A stretch of 64,000 bases of DNA from Bacteroidaceae bacterium (GTDB lineage: Bacteria; Bacteroidota; Bacteroidia; Bacteroidales; Bacteroidaceae), in NCBI GenBank assembly GCA_017408685.1, contig JAFQUE010000093.1, positions 1 to 64,000 on the forward strand, read 5' to 3'. Under the pieces are notes generated by a model. That model was not told where the DNA came from. It did no database searches and saw only the letters and a program-made list of their open reading frames with translations. Each line of letters starts with the position of its first letter. Position 1 is the first letter of the stretch. This document shows positions 1 through 10,207 of the stretch, in pieces. The position numbers and the translations under genes were made by a program.

Positions 1-6
1 CGCTTG

Positions 7-80
7 CTCTTCAGGTAGGACTTGAACCTACGACCCCCTGATTAACAGTCAGGTGCTCTAACCGACTGAGCTACTGAAGA
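7..80 (-). tRNA. tRNA-Asn (GTT), copy 2
   Basis: Read on the minus strand this is a complete 74-base cloverleaf. The acceptor arm is TCTTCAG pairing with CTGAAGA plus discriminator G, the D arm contains AGCTCAG, the anticodon loop is CTGTTAA (anticodon GTT), and the T arm contains GGTTCAAGTCC. No 3' CCA is encoded. It is identical to the copy at 123-196 and lies downstream of it on the same strand, so both probably start from the promoter near 227-258. Confidence 0.97.
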
Positions 81-96
81 ATGTTTGGAGTTCATT

Positions 97-121
97 AAAA
101 AAGCGAGACCTCTGCCCGCTT
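97..121 (-). terminator. hairpin between the two tRNA-Asn genes
   Basis: On the minus strand AAGCG and CGCTT form a 5-bp stem around a 15-base loop, followed by a run of T. It lies just after the first-transcribed tRNA-Asn and resembles a short intrinsic terminator or a processing hairpin. The stem is short, so efficient termination is doubtful. Confidence 0.4.
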
Positions 122-122
122 G

Positions 123-196
123 CTCTTCAGGTAGGACTTGAACCTACGACCCCCTGATTAACAGTCAGGTGCTCTAACCGACTGAGCTACTGAAGA
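123..196 (-). tRNA. tRNA-Asn (GTT), copy 1
   Basis: A 74-base cloverleaf on the minus strand with anticodon GTT in loop CTGTTAA. The acceptor arm TCTTCAG/CTGAAGA and discriminator G match the copy at 7-80 exactly. It is the promoter-proximal copy. The two genes are offset by 116 bases, and the six bases beyond each 3' end (CGCTTG on the plus strand) are also the same, suggesting a recent tandem duplication. Confidence 0.97.
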
Positions 197-226
197 ATAT
201 TTTGACTCCTTTGTCGTTTGACGTTG

Positions 227-258
227 CAAAAGTACTATATCTTTTTATACCGTGCAAA
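227..258 (-). promoter_or_regulatory. tRNA-Asn promoter
   Basis: On the minus strand there is a -33 box TTTG (255-258), exactly 20 bases, then a -7 box TACTTTTG (227-234). This is a perfect match to the Bacteroidetes sigma-ABfr consensus. The expected start is near 220, about 24 bases before the first tRNA-Asn. Confidence 0.8.
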
Positions 259-370
259 TTTTTTGGCTTTTTTTTCTGTCTAATGGCGAAAAAAGCAGTC
301 TGTGTTTAAAATAATTCTTAAAACGGGATAAAAAAGGGTGATAAAGGGCTGTAATCATTGAGTAAAAGAG

Positions 371-378
371 TATCTTCG
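371..378 (+). promoter_or_regulatory. -7 element upstream of the S41 peptidase gene
   Basis: TATCTTCG is one mismatch from the Bacteroidetes -7 box TAnnTTTG and lies 26 bases before the start codon. No TTTG-like -33 box is present at the right distance, so this is a partial promoter call. Confidence 0.4.
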
Positions 379-404
379 CGTCCGGTTAGTAAAAGAGTGT
401 ATAT

Positions 405-2063
405 ATGAGAAAAAACATAATTCGAGCATGTCTTCTTGTTGCAGTGGTTCTTGTTTCATTGGACGCTGTGGCCGATGACAGGCATAAGTTCCGCCTTGCA
501 AGGCAACTTTCGGTGTTCAATACCATTGTCAAGGACTTGAATATGTTCTATGTGGACAGCATTATGCCCGACATAATGATTAACAAGGGTATTGACGCCA
601 TGCTTGCAAACCTTGACCCTTATACGGTGTATTATCCCGAGGAGAAGAGCGATGAACTCAAGATGATGACGACCGGTAAGTATGCGGGAGTGGGGTCTAC
701 CATACGTTATCACGAGGAGAAGAAGACTACTGTGCTCACAGAACCTTATGAGGGAATGCCGGCATACAAGGCGGGTATGAGGGCCGGTGACGCCATTGTC
801 TCCATTGACGGCAAGTCTGTAAAGGGGATGAGCGTGGACAGTGTGAGCGACATGCTCCGCGGCGAGCCCGGTACAAAGGTGACTGTTGTCGTGGAGCGTC
901 CGGGTGTGAAGCAGGAACTTGCATTCAGGCTTGAGCGTGAGAGTATCGCACTGCCGGCAATCAGTTATTACGGGTTGCAGGACGGCAATATCGGGTATAT
1001 ATCCTTGGAGAGTTTCACCGAGGATTGTTCCAAGGATATGCGCCGTGCAGTCGTAGACCTGAAAAAACAGGGTGCCACGTCCTTCGTTATTGACCTCAGG
1101 GGAAATGGCGGCGGTCTATTGGGCGAGGCTGTGGAGATTGTGAACCTGTTCATTCCTAAGGGAAAGACTGTGGTGACTACAAAGGGGAAGATAAAGCAGT
1201 CGAATGAGGTGTTTGAGACAAGACGTGAACCAATCGATACCGAATCGCCGATTGTTGTGCTTGTGAACGGGCAGACGGCCTCGGCCTCGGAGATTCTGGC
1301 CGGTGCGTTGCAGGATTTTGACAGGGCTGTGATTGTCGGTTCGCGCACATATGGCAAGGGGCTTGTACAGAGTACGCGTCCGGTTGCCGGCGGCGGGTAT
1401 TTGAAACTGACGACTGCCAAATATTATATCCCCAGTGGCCGCTGTGTCCAGGCTCTTGACTATTCACATGTTATTGATGAGGGAAGAACGTCGCGTGTGC
1501 CCGACAGTCTTACTACGGTGTTCCGCACTGCTGCGGGGCGCGAGGTGCGTGACGGCGGCGGAATACGCCCCGATGTGGAGGTGAAGTCCGAGGAACTCTC
1601 CACTCTTATCTTCAATCTTCTGCAGGATATGTCGGTTTTCGATTTTGCGACCGGGTTCTGCCTCAAGAACGATACCATTGAATCTGCTTCAACGTTCACG
1701 GTCAGTGATGAGACGTACAGCGAGTTTGTGTCATTCCTTAAGTCCCGCAACTTCAGTTATGACCTCATCAGCGCGCGCAGGCTCGCCGACCTCAAGAGGA
1801 TTATTGAACTGGAGGGTTTCGGTGATATTGTGAAGGACGAGATTGCTTCGCTTGAGAAGAAACTGCAGGTTGACCTTGACCATTCGTTGTCGCATTTCAG
1901 CGATGATGTGAAGGTGCTTATTGCTTCGGAAATAGTCAAACGCTATCATGGTCAGAAGGGTGAGATTATATATAACCTCCGCGAGGATAGCGACATAAAG
2001 GAGAGTTATGGCATACTGAAGGATTTGAAGAGGTACCGGGAGATTCTTTCGCAAAGGGAATAA
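405..2063 (+). CDS. S41 family C-terminal processing peptidase
   Basis: A 552-residue periplasmic serine protease of the CtpA/Prc family, which trims or degrades envelope proteins from their C termini. An N-terminal signal peptide ends near residue 23 (SLDAVADD). A PDZ domain spans roughly residues 90-170 and the S41 catalytic core roughly 190-370. The catalytic serine is S293 in the motif TASASE and the general base is K318 in YGKGLVQS; the 25-residue spacing is the one expected for the family. The remaining C-terminal part (about 420-552) is charged and helical. The gene stands alone, divergent from the tRNA-Asn genes. The family assignment is secure; the substrate is unknown. Confidence 0.93.
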   Translation: MRKNIIRACLLVAVVLVSLDAVADDRHKFRLARQLSVFNTIVKDLNMFYVDSIMPDIMINKGIDAMLANLDPYTVYYPEEKSDELKMMTTGKYAGVGSTIRYHEEKKTTVLTEPYEGMPAYKAGMRAGDAIVSIDGKSVKGMSVDSVSDMLRGEPGTKVTVVVERPGVKQELAFRLERESIALPAISYYGLQDGNIGYISLESFTEDCSKDMRRAVVDLKKQGATSFVIDLRGNGGGLLGEAVEIVNLFIPKGKTVVTTKGKIKQSNEVFETRREPIDTESPIVVLVNGQTASASEILAGALQDFDRAVIVGSRTYGKGLVQSTRPVAGGGYLKLTTAKYYIPSGRCVQALDYSHVIDEGRTSRVPDSLTTVFRTAAGREVRDGGGIRPDVEVKSEELSTLIFNLLQDMSVFDFATGFCLKNDTIESASTFTVSDETYSEFVSFLKSRNFSYDLISARRLADLKRIIELEGFGDIVKDEIASLEKKLQVDLDHSLSHFSDDVKVLIASEIVKRYHGQKGEIIYNLREDSDIKESYGILKDLKRYREILSQRE

Positions 2064-2158
2064 AGAGGTTTTTCCCTAAAACCTCCGGCACTATCTAAAA
2101 CACAGCAAACAACCGTTCAGGCAGCGGAAGCGAGTGACAGAGGATTGGAACAAACTCC

Positions 2159-2614
2159 TTAGGGGATACTCCTGAATGTCGCTTTGGGCTTCCCTTTGTG
2201 CAGCGAAATGTTTATGTCCGGGTTGCTACCCGGTCGCAGGGTCAAGGTGTCGTTGCCGAATATTGCGTGAAGGATGGATTCCTGTGAGAATATTGTCCTT
2301 TCTATTGTTTTTCTTTTGCCTTCAGCGACAACGGTGTCGCGTAATGTGCGCCTGTTGACGGTGATGGTATTCCCCGGGGTAATGCTCTGTGAAGAGTATA
2401 TGAGACTGTCATCGAATATGATTTCGCATGCAGCCCCTGCGGTGCCGGCGTCAAAGGATATTGTGTAGGCAAATATTTGTGACTCCATTTTCTTTGAGGC
2501 CTCGTTCATGGCGTAGTATGTGAAAAGCACCATGGTGAGTACCAGCATGGCAAAGAAAAAGACACTCCCGTAGAGGAAACGGAGATTAGAGTGGGAACTT
2601 CTGTTTACTTTCAT
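2159..2614 (-). CDS. hypothetical single-pass membrane protein
   Basis: A 151-residue protein I do not recognise. It has a basic N terminus (MKVNRSSHSNLR), one hydrophobic helix at about residues 14-33, then a mainly polar domain rich in Thr, Ser and Ile that should be periplasmic. This is the topology of a type II anchored protein. It is convergent with the S41 peptidase gene and divergent from rimP. Codon use looks like that of its neighbours, so it is probably real, but no catalytic motif is visible and no function is proposed. Confidence 0.65.
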   Translation of the reverse strand: MKVNRSSHSNLRFLYGSVFFFAMLVLTMVLFTYYAMNEASKKMESQIFAYTISFDAGTAGAACEIIFDDSLIYSSQSITPGNTITVNRRTLRDTVVAEGKRKTIERTIFSQESILHAIFGNDTLTLRPGSNPDINISLHKGKPKATFRSIP

Positions 2615-2728
2615 TGTATCTGTGGCTGTAAAATCTGCCGCAAATATATGATATTTGTACTCATTGTCAAAGAAAACGGTGCATGCCCGGCAATATTTCT
2701 TTTTTATGTATTAAAAATGGGGTAAAAG

Positions 2729-2760
2729 TTTGCATGAGCCGCTATTTATTGTTATCTTTG
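2729..2760 (+). promoter_or_regulatory. promoter of the rimP-nusA-infB operon
   Basis: A perfect Bacteroidetes promoter: TTTG at 2729-2732, a 20-base spacer, and TATCTTTG at 2753-2760. Transcription should begin near 2767, giving a leader of about 100 bases before rimP. Confidence 0.82.
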
Positions 2761-2777
2761 CAGTGTAGGATGAAGAT

Positions 2778-2803
2778 GAGGGGCTGTCAAGCCCCTCTTT
2801 TTT
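2778..2803 (+). terminator. terminator-like hairpin in the rimP leader
   Basis: GAGGGGCT (2778-2785) and AGCCCCTC (2790-2797) form an uninterrupted 8-bp GC-rich stem with a GTCA loop, followed by six T residues. It lies between the promoter and rimP, so RNA from this promoter meets an intrinsic terminator after about 35 nucleotides. On the opposite strand there is no T tract, so it is oriented toward rimP. It may act as an attenuator. Confidence 0.7.
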
Positions 2804-2864
2804 GTGCAGTAAGCGCATAAGGAAAAAGGGAATCATATCACACATCATAATTTCAATTAACAAT

Positions 2865-3332
2865 ATGATTGACAGACAACAAGTAATCGATTTGACAAAT
2901 GAGTGGCTTGCCGACAAGGAGTATTTTCTGGTAGATGTCGCAATAAGCAAGGATGACAAGATTACAGTTGAGATTGACCATGCCGAAGGCGTGTGGATTG
3001 AGGACTGTGCCGAGTTGAGTCGCCACATTGAGAATGGTCTTAGCCGTGAAACGGATGATTACGAACTTGAGGTCGGCTCGGCCGGCCTTGGCCAACCGTT
3101 CAAGGTGCTTCAGCAGTACAAGAACCATGTGGGTCTGGAGGTTGAGGTTCTCACGAAAGATGGCAAGAAACTCAAGGGTATACTCAAGGAGGCTGCCCAA
3201 GAGGAGTTTGTCGTTACTGTGAACCGTAAGGAGAAGAAAGAGGGTGCGAAGCGCCCGCAACTCGTCGAGGAGGATTTGCATTTCGCTTACGACGGGGTCA
3301 AGTACACAAAGTATATTATAAATTTCAAATAA
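2865..3332 (+). CDS. rimP: ribosome maturation factor RimP
   Basis: A 155-residue 30S subunit assembly factor. The start at 2865 (MIDRQQVIDLTNEW) is preferred over an in-frame ATG at 2802, which would begin inside the T tract of the leader hairpin and add 21 residues unlike the family. The order N-terminal alpha/beta domain, then a C-terminal SH3-like domain (from about residue 85, where LEVEVLTKDGKKLKG is seen) fits RimP. The motif ELEVGSAGLGQPF corresponds to the conserved VSSPGldRPL region. It is followed after one base by nusA, the universal rimP-nusA-infB arrangement. Confidence 0.93.
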   Translation: MIDRQQVIDLTNEWLADKEYFLVDVAISKDDKITVEIDHAEGVWIEDCAELSRHIENGLSRETDDYELEVGSAGLGQPFKVLQQYKNHVGLEVEVLTKDGKKLKGILKEAAQEEFVVTVNRKEKKEGAKRPQLVEEDLHFAYDGVKYTKYIINFK

Positions 3333-3333
3333 A

Positions 3334-4593
3334 ATGGCAAAGAAAGAAGAAACAATCAGCCTTCTTGATACATTTCAAGAATTCAAGGAGTCGAAGAACA
3401 TCGACCGTACAACAATGATCAGCGTGCTCGAGGAGAGCTTCCGCAAAGTAATCGTAAACCTTTTCGGTACAGATGAGAACTACTCGGTTATCGTGAACCC
3501 CGACCGTGGCGACTTTGAAATACAGCGCCGCCGTGTGGTTGTTGCCGACGACGAGGTACAGGATGACAACCTCGAAATCTCGCTCAGCGAGGCGCAGCAG
3601 ATAGACGAAACCTTCGAAGAGGGTGAGGAGGTGAGCGAGATAGTGAACTTTGCCGAGTTCGGTCGCCGTGCAATCCTCAACCTGCGTCAGACTCTTGCTT
3701 CAAAGATTCTGGAACTCGAGAAGGACAGCCTTTACAATAAGTACAGCGAGAGAATCGGTCAGATTGTGAGCGCCGAGGTTTATCAGATTTGGAAGAAGGA
3801 ACTTCTGCTTGTGGACGATGAGGGCAATGAACTCATCCTTCCCAAGAGCGAGCAGATACCGAGCGATTTCTACCGCAAGGGTGACAATGTGCGTGCCGTG
3901 GTTGCCCGTGTCGACAACCAGAACAACAATCCCAAGATTATCCTCAGCCGCACATCGCCAATGTTCCTCGAGCGTCTGTTCGAACTTGAGGTGCCTGAGA
4001 TAAGCGATGGTCTCATCACTATTAAGAAGATTGCCCGCATTCCCGGCAAACGTGCAAAGATTGCCGTTGAGACATATGACGAGCGCATTGACCCGGTGGG
4101 CGCATGTGTGGGTGTCAAGGGCTCACGTATCCACGGTATCGTGCGCGAACTGCGTAACGAGAATATCGATGTGATACCTTTCACCTCAAACACAGAACTC
4201 TTCATCAAGCGTGCATTGAGCCCTGCAAGAATACAGGAAATCACACTCGACGAGGAGAAGAAGGTTGCCGATGTGAACCTGAAGAAGGAGGAGGTTTCAC
4301 TCGCCATTGGAAAGGATGGTCTCAATATCAAACTTGCCAGCATGATTACAGAGTATACAATAAATGTATATCGTGAGATTGACGCACAGCAGGAGGATGA
4401 CATCTACCTTGACGAGTTCGCCGACGAGATTGAAGAGTGGGTAATCGAGGCTATAAAGAAGATTGGTCTTGACACTGCAAAGGCTGTACTTAATGCTCCA
4501 AGAGAGGTCCTCATTGAGAAGGCCGACCTTGAGGAGGATACTGTTGACCACCTTATCGAGGTTCTGCAGGCAGAATTTGAGGATGAGGAATAA
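3334..4593 (+). CDS. nusA: transcription termination/antitermination factor NusA
   Basis: A 419-residue NusA of the short form, without the acidic repeats found at the C terminus of the E. coli protein. The N-terminal RNA polymerase-binding domain covers about residues 1-130, an S1 domain about 135-205, and two KH domains about 210-350 (motifs CVGVKGSRIHGIVREL and AIGKDGLNIKLA). A helical acidic tail follows. NusA modulates RNA polymerase pausing and termination and is probably cotranscribed with rimP and infB; the spacing to rimP is a single base. Confidence 0.96.
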   Translation: MAKKEETISLLDTFQEFKESKNIDRTTMISVLEESFRKVIVNLFGTDENYSVIVNPDRGDFEIQRRRVVVADDEVQDDNLEISLSEAQQIDETFEEGEEVSEIVNFAEFGRRAILNLRQTLASKILELEKDSLYNKYSERIGQIVSAEVYQIWKKELLLVDDEGNELILPKSEQIPSDFYRKGDNVRAVVARVDNQNNNPKIILSRTSPMFLERLFELEVPEISDGLITIKKIARIPGKRAKIAVETYDERIDPVGACVGVKGSRIHGIVRELRNENIDVIPFTSNTELFIKRALSPARIQEITLDEEKKVADVNLKKEEVSLAIGKDGLNIKLASMITEYTINVYREIDAQQEDDIYLDEFADEIEEWVIEAIKKIGLDTAKAVLNAPREVLIEKADLEEDTVDHLIEVLQAEFEDEE

Positions 4594-4633
4594 GACAACA
4601 CCGGGAATAAACTAAAAAAAGAGTAGAGTACTG

Positions 4634-7474
4634 ATGAAGATAAGATTAAATAAAGTACAAAAAGAACTGAACCTGGGTCTCAGCACTATTGTGGAGTTCC
4701 TGCAGAAGAAGGGTATAGAGATAAAAGAGGACCCTAATGCAGTTGTCCCCGAAGAGGGCTACAATATGCTCATAGAGGAGTTCAGTGCCGACAAGAAGGC
4801 CCGTATGCAGTCTGACAAGTTCACCCAGGAACGTCAGAACAAGGATAGGCCCAAGGCGACTGTCAGCATTGAGGAACCCAAGCAACCGGTTGCAGAACCG
4901 AAGAAGATTGTTGCGCCAGAACCCAAGAGTGCCGAACTGCCAAAGGAGGAACCTGTTGTAAAGGAAGAACCGAAAGCAGAGGAACCCAAGAAAGAGGAGA
5001 TTAAGATAACTGTTACCAGAAGAATTGACCTTGATGCTCTCAACAGGAAAAAGCCCGAACCCAAGAAGGAGGAACCTGTAAAGGTTGCAGTTCCTGAACC
5101 TGAAGTGAAGAAGGTTGAAGAACCTGTTGTAAAGGAGGAACCGGTAAAGACAGAACCCGCAAAAGAGGAACCGGCAACACCTGCAGCGCCTGTTGCCCAG
5201 TTGACCCAACTCGATGAGGTTGAGGCTCCCAAACTCAACATCATAGGCCAGATAGACCTTTCGGCCATAAACCAGTCTACACGTCCCAAGAAGAAGAGCA
5301 AGGAGGAGAAGAAGAAGGAGCGTGAAGAGAAGGACAAACAGCGCGAGGAGCAGCGCAAGGCACAGCGTCAGCAGGGCGGTGAAGGCGGTGACAAGAAGAA
5401 GAAACGTCAGCGCATAAACAGCCAGCGTGTCGACATAAACGACGTTAAGGAGAGTGGCGGGGAAAACAAGGATTGGAGTGCAAACCGCAACAAGAATAAC
5501 AATAACAATCCTTCACAGGGCAGCCGCAAGGACCGCGACCGCCAGCACAAGCGCTTTGACAAGAGCGATGTGAGCGATGAGGATGTTTCAAAGCAGATAA
5601 AGGAGACACTCGACCGTCTCACAAACCGTGGCAAGGGCAACAAGTCGGCAAAATACCGCAAGGAAAAACGTGACATGGCTGCCGAGCAGAGAATGCAGCA
5701 GATGAGTGAGGAGATGGAGCAGAGCAAGGTTCTGCAACTCACGGAGTTCGTTACGGCGAATGAACTTGCAAGCATGATGAATGTCTCTGTCACACAGGTC
5801 ATAGCAACCTGTATGAGCATTGGTATGATGGTGTCAATCAACCAGCGTCTCGACGCGGAGACCATCAACATTGTGGCCGAAGAGTTCGGCTTTACTACCG
5901 AGTATGTGAGTGCTGAGGTTGCCAATGCGATAGAGGAGGATGCCGATACTGAAGAGAATCTGGAACCGCGTGCACCAATCATCACCGTTATGGGTCACGT
6001 GGACCACGGTAAGACATCGTTGCTCGACTACATACGCAAAGCGAATGTTATTGCCGGTGAGGCCGGTGGTATTACACAGCACATAGGTGCGTACAATGTG
6101 AAGATGGAGAGCGGCAAGCGCATTACCTTCCTTGATACTCCGGGTCATGAGGCATTTACCGCCATGCGTGCCCGCGGTGCCAAGATTACCGATATCGTAA
6201 TCATCATAATCGCTGCCGATGACAGTGTCATGCCGCAGACAAAGGAGGCTATAAACCATGCCATGGCGGCAGGTGTGCCCATTGTCTTCGCATTCAACAA
6301 GTGCGACAAGCCTACTGCCGACCCGAACAAGATAAAGGAGGAACTTGCCAACCTGAATATGCTTGTTGAGGATTGGGGCGGAAAGTACCAGTCGCAGGAG
6401 ATTTCGGCAAAGAAGGGTATGGGTGTTGAGGAACTTATGGAGAAGGTGCTGCTCGAGGCAGAACTCCTTGACCTGAAGGCGAACCCCAACCGCAAGGCTA
6501 CAGGTTCTGTCATAGAGTCTACTCTTGACAAGGGCCGCGGATATGTGGCTACAGTACTTGTGCAGAACGGTACGCTCAAGGTGGGCGATATTGTAGTTGC
6601 AGGTACACAGTGGGGTAAGGTGAAGGCTATCTTCAACGAACGTAACCAGCGTATCAAGGAGATTCGTCCGGCAGAACCTGCGCTCATTCTGGGTCTAAAC
6701 GGTGCTCCTGCCGCAGGTGATACATTCAATGTTGTCGACAGCGAGCGCGAGGCACGCGAGGTTACCGGCAAGCGCGAGCAGTTGCAGCGCGAACAGGGTC
6801 TGCGTACACAGAAAATGCTTACGCTCGACGAGGTGGGCCGCCGCATTGCACTCGGTAACTTCCAGACACTCAACATCATTGTCAAGGGTGACGTGGACGG
6901 TTCAATCGAGGCTCTCAGCGATTCGCTCATAAAACTCTCGACCGAGACTATTCAGGTGAATGTAATCCACAAGGCTGTGGGTCAGATTTCGGAGAGCGAC
7001 GTGAGCCTTGCAGCAGCGTCGGACGCCATTATCGTGGGCTTCCAGGTACGTCCTTCGGTCACTGCACGCAAGGTTGCCGAAAACGAGGGTGTGGACATAC
7101 GTATATACTCAATCATCTACGACGCAATAGAGGAGGTCAAGGCCGCTATGGAAGGTATGCTTGCTCCAATAGTGAAGGAGGAGGTTACCGCAACAATAGA
7201 GGTTCGCGAAACATTCCACATAAGCAAAGTGGGTACGGTTGCCGGATGTATGGTACGTGAGGGTAAGGTGAAACGCACGGACCGTGCACGCCTCATTCGC
7301 GACGGTATCGTTATCCACACCGGTGCACTTGCGGCACTCAAACGCTTCAAGGAGGATGTGAAGGAGGTGGGTACCAACTTCGAGTGTGGTATAAGCCTTG
7401 TTTCACAGGATGACATTAAGGTAGGTGATATCATCGAGACATTCGTAGAGGTAGAGGTTAAGCAGAAACTGTAA
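4634..7474 (+). CDS. infB: translation initiation factor IF-2
   Basis: A 946-residue GTPase that brings initiator tRNA to the 30S subunit. A small IF2_N helical domain at residues 1-55 ([19 protein letters not shown]) is followed by a long disordered region (about 60-300) made of reiterated Lys/Glu/Pro/Val motifs and then Lys/Arg/Gln-rich stretches. A second IF2_N lies at about 370-430. The G domain starts near residue 448 with [11 protein letters not shown] (P loop), then DTPGHEAF (switch II) and NKCDKP. Domains II, III and the C-terminal fMet-tRNA-binding domain follow to residue 946. The repeated [13 protein letters not shown] segments make the region at about 4880-5200 repetitive at the DNA level. 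Confidence 0.97.
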   Translation: MKIRLNKVQKELNLGLSTIVEFLQKKGIEIKEDPNAVVPEEGYNMLIEEFSADKKARMQSDKFTQERQNKDRPKATVSIEEPKQPVAEPKKIVAPEPKSAELPKEEPVVKEEPKAEEPKKEEIKITVTRRIDLDALNRKKPEPKKEEPVKVAVPEPEVKKVEEPVVKEEPVKTEPAKEEPATPAAPVAQLTQLDEVEAPKLNIIGQIDLSAINQSTRPKKKSKEEKKKEREEKDKQREEQRKAQRQQGGEGGDKKKKRQRINSQRVDINDVKESGGENKDWSANRNKNNNNNPSQGSRKDRDRQHKRFDKSDVSDEDVSKQIKETLDRLTNRGKGNKSAKYRKEKRDMAAEQRMQQMSEEMEQSKVLQLTEFVTANELASMMNVSVTQVIATCMSIGMMVSINQRLDAETINIVAEEFGFTTEYVSAEVANAIEEDADTEENLEPRAPIITVMGHVDHGKTSLLDYIRKANVIAGEAGGITQHIGAYNVKMESGKRITFLDTPGHEAFTAMRARGAKITDIVIIIIAADDSVMPQTKEAINHAMAAGVPIVFAFNKCDKPTADPNKIKEELANLNMLVEDWGGKYQSQEISAKKGMGVEELMEKVLLEAELLDLKANPNRKATGSVIESTLDKGRGYVATVLVQNGTLKVGDIVVAGTQWGKVKAIFNERNQRIKEIRPAEPALILGLNGAPAAGDTFNVVDSEREAREVTGKREQLQREQGLRTQKMLTLDEVGRRIALGNFQTLNIIVKGDVDGSIEALSDSLIKLSTETIQVNVIHKAVGQISESDVSLAAASDAIIVGFQVRPSVTARKVAENEGVDIRIYSIIYDAIEEVKAAMEGMLAPIVKEEVTATIEVRETFHISKVGTVAGCMVREGKVKRTDRARLIRDGIVIHTGALAALKRFKEDVKEVGTNFECGISLVSQDDIKVGDIIETFVEVEVKQKL

Positions 7475-7486
7475 TTGCTGCCGGCA

Positions 7487-7966
7487 ATGAATGTCATTGA
7501 TGTGATATATGCTCTCGCAACACTCGTTGCATTGATATTAGGGTACAAGGAGGGCTTCATAAAGAAGATTTCTTCTGTAGCGGGCATTGTGTTCGGCCTG
7601 TTCAATGCAACGGTATTGCACGAGAGTGCAAGTCAAGTAATATTCAAGTACACAGGTTGGGATGAGGTCGTTGTCAACGTATCGGCATACGTTGTGCTCT
7701 TCATCCTTTCTGTCATCGTAATAAAACTGCTGGCGCTGCTGTTGACTTGGTTACTTGAACTGTTGGGTCTGAATTTCATAAACAAGTTGGCGGGTGCATT
7801 GCTGTCGGCATTCATAATGGTGATAATTGTTACTGCCATTGTTGATGTGTCGTCTATGATTGCTCCCGACAACAAGTTTACAGGGAAAACAACCCAGCAG
7901 CAGTCTTTGTTGTACGATAAAGTGATTAAAAGAGTATACAAGGATACTCTGACAAGGCTTTTATGA
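7487..7966 (+). CDS. CvpA family inner membrane protein
   Basis: A 159-residue integral membrane protein with four predicted helices (about residues 3-20, 27-45, 62-88 and 100-125), the usual CvpA topology. The ATG at 7487 ([14 protein letters not shown]) is preferred over a TTG at 7475 that directly abuts the infB stop. CvpA homologues were first linked to colicin V production and are needed for envelope stress tolerance; the biochemical activity is not established. The gene sits in the infB-sufB junction, with 12 and 22 bases on either side, so it belongs to the long operon. Confidence 0.85.
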   Translation: MNVIDVIYALATLVALILGYKEGFIKKISSVAGIVFGLFNATVLHESASQVIFKYTGWDEVVVNVSAYVVLFILSVIVIKLLALLLTWLLELLGLNFINKLAGALLSAFIMVIIVTAIVDVSSMIAPDNKFTGKTTQQQSLLYDKVIKRVYKDTLTRLL

Positions 7967-7988
7967 AAGCCGCACCAAGAGGATATTG

Positions 7989-9431
7989 ATGAAGAAGAAG
8001 GACAACATACTGAAAAAAATAGCGAACAAGGCCTATGAATTCGGCTTTGTCAGCAAAATAAAGACCGAGGTCATTGAAAAGGGACTCAATGAGGATGTCA
8101 TAAGGCTCATTTCCGGGAAAAAGAATGAACCGGAATGGCTTCTTGAATTCCGTCTTGAGGCTTACAGACATTGGCTCACGATGGAAATGCCTCGTTGGGC
8201 TCATCTCGATATACCGCCTATCGATTATCAGGCTATCTCCTATTATGCCGACCCTCTTAAAAAGAACAAGGAGAAGAACAAGGAGATTGACCCGGAACTG
8301 ATGAAGACTTTCGAGAAACTGGGTATTCCACTTGAGGAGCGTCTGGCGCTGAGCGGTACTGCTGTCGATGCGGTGATGGATTCCGTGTCGGTAAAGACCA
8401 CATTCAAGGAAGAACTAAAGGAGAAGGGAATAATATTCTGTTCCATGAGCGAGGCCGTGCAGGAATATCCCGATTTGGTACGCCGATATCTGGGTACGGT
8501 GGTCAACTATCGTGACAACTTCTACGCAGCACTCAATACGGCTGTGTTCAGCGACGGTTCATTCGTGTACATTCCCAAGGGGGTGCGTTGCCCCATGGAA
8601 CTCTCGACATACTTCCGCATAAATGCGGCCAATACCGGGCAGTTCGAACGTACGCTCATTGTGGCCGACGACGACAGTTATGTGTCGTATCTTGAGGGTT
8701 GTACAGCCCCAATGCGCGATGAGAACCAGTTGCATGCCGCCATTGTGGAGATTGTGGTGAACAACAATGCCGAGGTAAAGTACAGTACGGTACAGAACTG
8801 GTATCCCGGTGATTCCGAAGGAAAGGGTGGTGTCTACAACTTCGTTACCAAGCGTGGCGATTGCCGCGGCACGAACAGCAAACTCTCCTGGACGCAGGTC
8901 GAGACCGGTTCGGCAATTACATGGAAATATCCCAGTTGCATACTGCGAGGCGACAATTCCCAGGGCGAGTTCTATTCCGTGGCACTCACGAACAACTTCC
9001 AGCAGGCCGATACGGGAACAAAAATGATTCATTTGGGCAAGAATACCAGGAGTACAATCATAAGCAAGGGAATATCTGCAGGCAGGAGTCAGAACTCATA
9101 TCGCGGTCTTGTGCGTGTGAGCAAGAATGCCGAGGGTGCGCGCAACTACAGTCAATGCGACTCGTTGCTGCTCGGCGACAAGTGCGGTGCGCACACTTTT
9201 CCCTACATGGATATACATAATAACAGTGCGGTCATAGAGCATGAGGCGACCACGTCCAAGATTTCCGAGGACCAGCTTTTCTACTGCAACCAGCGTGGAA
9301 TAGGCACCGAGGAGGCCATAGGTCTCATTGTCAACGGATATGCTAAAGAGGTGTTGAACAAACTGCCTATGGAGTTTGCTATTGAAGCGCAGAAACTGCT
9401 CAGTGTGTCGCTTGAAGGCGCGGTGGGCTGA
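7989..9431 (+). CDS. sufB: Fe-S cluster scaffold protein SufB
   Basis: A 480-residue SufB, the scaffold of the SufBC2D complex on which iron-sulfur clusters are assembled in the cytoplasm. The C-terminal beta-helix domain has recognisable SufB/D motifs such as [36 protein letters not shown] and the stretch [16 protein letters not shown] that holds conserved cysteines. ATG at 7989 is chosen over a TTG one codon earlier. sufC, sufD and sufS follow in order. Confidence 0.97.
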   Translation: MKKKDNILKKIANKAYEFGFVSKIKTEVIEKGLNEDVIRLISGKKNEPEWLLEFRLEAYRHWLTMEMPRWAHLDIPPIDYQAISYYADPLKKNKEKNKEIDPELMKTFEKLGIPLEERLALSGTAVDAVMDSVSVKTTFKEELKEKGIIFCSMSEAVQEYPDLVRRYLGTVVNYRDNFYAALNTAVFSDGSFVYIPKGVRCPMELSTYFRINAANTGQFERTLIVADDDSYVSYLEGCTAPMRDENQLHAAIVEIVVNNNAEVKYSTVQNWYPGDSEGKGGVYNFVTKRGDCRGTNSKLSWTQVETGSAITWKYPSCILRGDNSQGEFYSVALTNNFQQADTGTKMIHLGKNTRSTIISKGISAGRSQNSYRGLVRVSKNAEGARNYSQCDSLLLGDKCGAHTFPYMDIHNNSAVIEHEATTSKISEDQLFYCNQRGIGTEEAIGLIVNGYAKEVLNKLPMEFAIEAQKLLSVSLEGAVG

Positions 9432-9445
9432 AAATTGATGAATAT

Positions 9446-10207
9446 ATGGAGAATTTGTTAGAGATAAGGAACCTCCATGCCACCATCGACGGCAAGGAGA
9501 TACTAAAAGGAATAGACCTTACCGTAAAGGCCGGTGAGGTACACGCGATAATGGGGCCTAACGGCTCGGGCAAGAGTACGCTGAGCAATGTGCTTGTGGG
9601 ACATCCCGCGTACACAGTCACCGAAGGTGAAGTGTACTATAAGGGCAAGAATCTGCTTGAACTCTCTCCCGAGGACCGTAGCCATGAGGGACTCTTTCTC
9701 TCGTTCCAGTACCCGGTTGAGATACCCGGAGTGAGCATAACCAATTTCATGCGCGCTGCAATCAATGCCAAGCGTCAGTATCTGGGTCAGGAACCGATGA
9801 ATGCAACGGAATTCCTCAAGGTTATGCGCGAGAAACGCGCCCTTGTGAACCTTGACAGCAAACTTGCCAACCGTTCGGTAAATGAGGGATTCAGCGGAGG
9901 AGAGAAAAAACGCAACGAGATTTTCCAGATGGCAATGCTGGAACCTACGTTGAGTATTCTTGACGAGACCGATTCGGGTCTTGACATCGACGCCCTGCGC
10001 ATTGTGGCCGAGGGCGTGAACAAACTGAAGCGTGAAGATACCTCGAGCCTCGTAATTACACACTATCAGAGGTTGCTCGATTACATCAAACCCGATATTG
10101 TGCATGTGCTCTACAACGGAAGGATTGTGAAGACGGCAGGGCCGGAACTTGTGATGGAACTTGAGGAACGCGGATATGACTGGATTAAAAATGAGAACCG
10201 GCAATGA
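9446..10207 (+). CDS. sufC: SUF system ATPase SufC
   Basis: A 253-residue soluble ABC ATPase that powers the SufBCD scaffold. Walker A is GPNGSGKST (about residues 35-43), the signature is FSGGEKKRNE (about 150), and Walker B with the following glutamate region reads LSILDETDSGLDIDA. The stop overlaps the sufD start by four bases (10204-10207), which indicates translational coupling. Confidence 0.97.
   Translation: MENLLEIRNLHATIDGKEILKGIDLTVKAGEVHAIMGPNGSGKSTLSNVLVGHPAYTVTEGEVYYKGKNLLELSPEDRSHEGLFLSFQYPVEIPGVSITNFMRAAINAKRQYLGQEPMNATEFLKVMREKRALVNLDSKLANRSVNEGFSGGEKKRNEIFQMAMLEPTLSILDETDSGLDIDALRIVAEGVNKLKREDTSSLVITHYQRLLDYIKPDIVHVLYNGRIVKTAGPELVMELEERGYDWIKNENRQ

Noticed and set aside
4880..5200. 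Tandem repeat or CRISPR-like array within infB
   Set aside because: The repetition comes from Lys/Glu/Pro/Val-rich codons inside an intact reading frame; units vary and there are no unique spacers.
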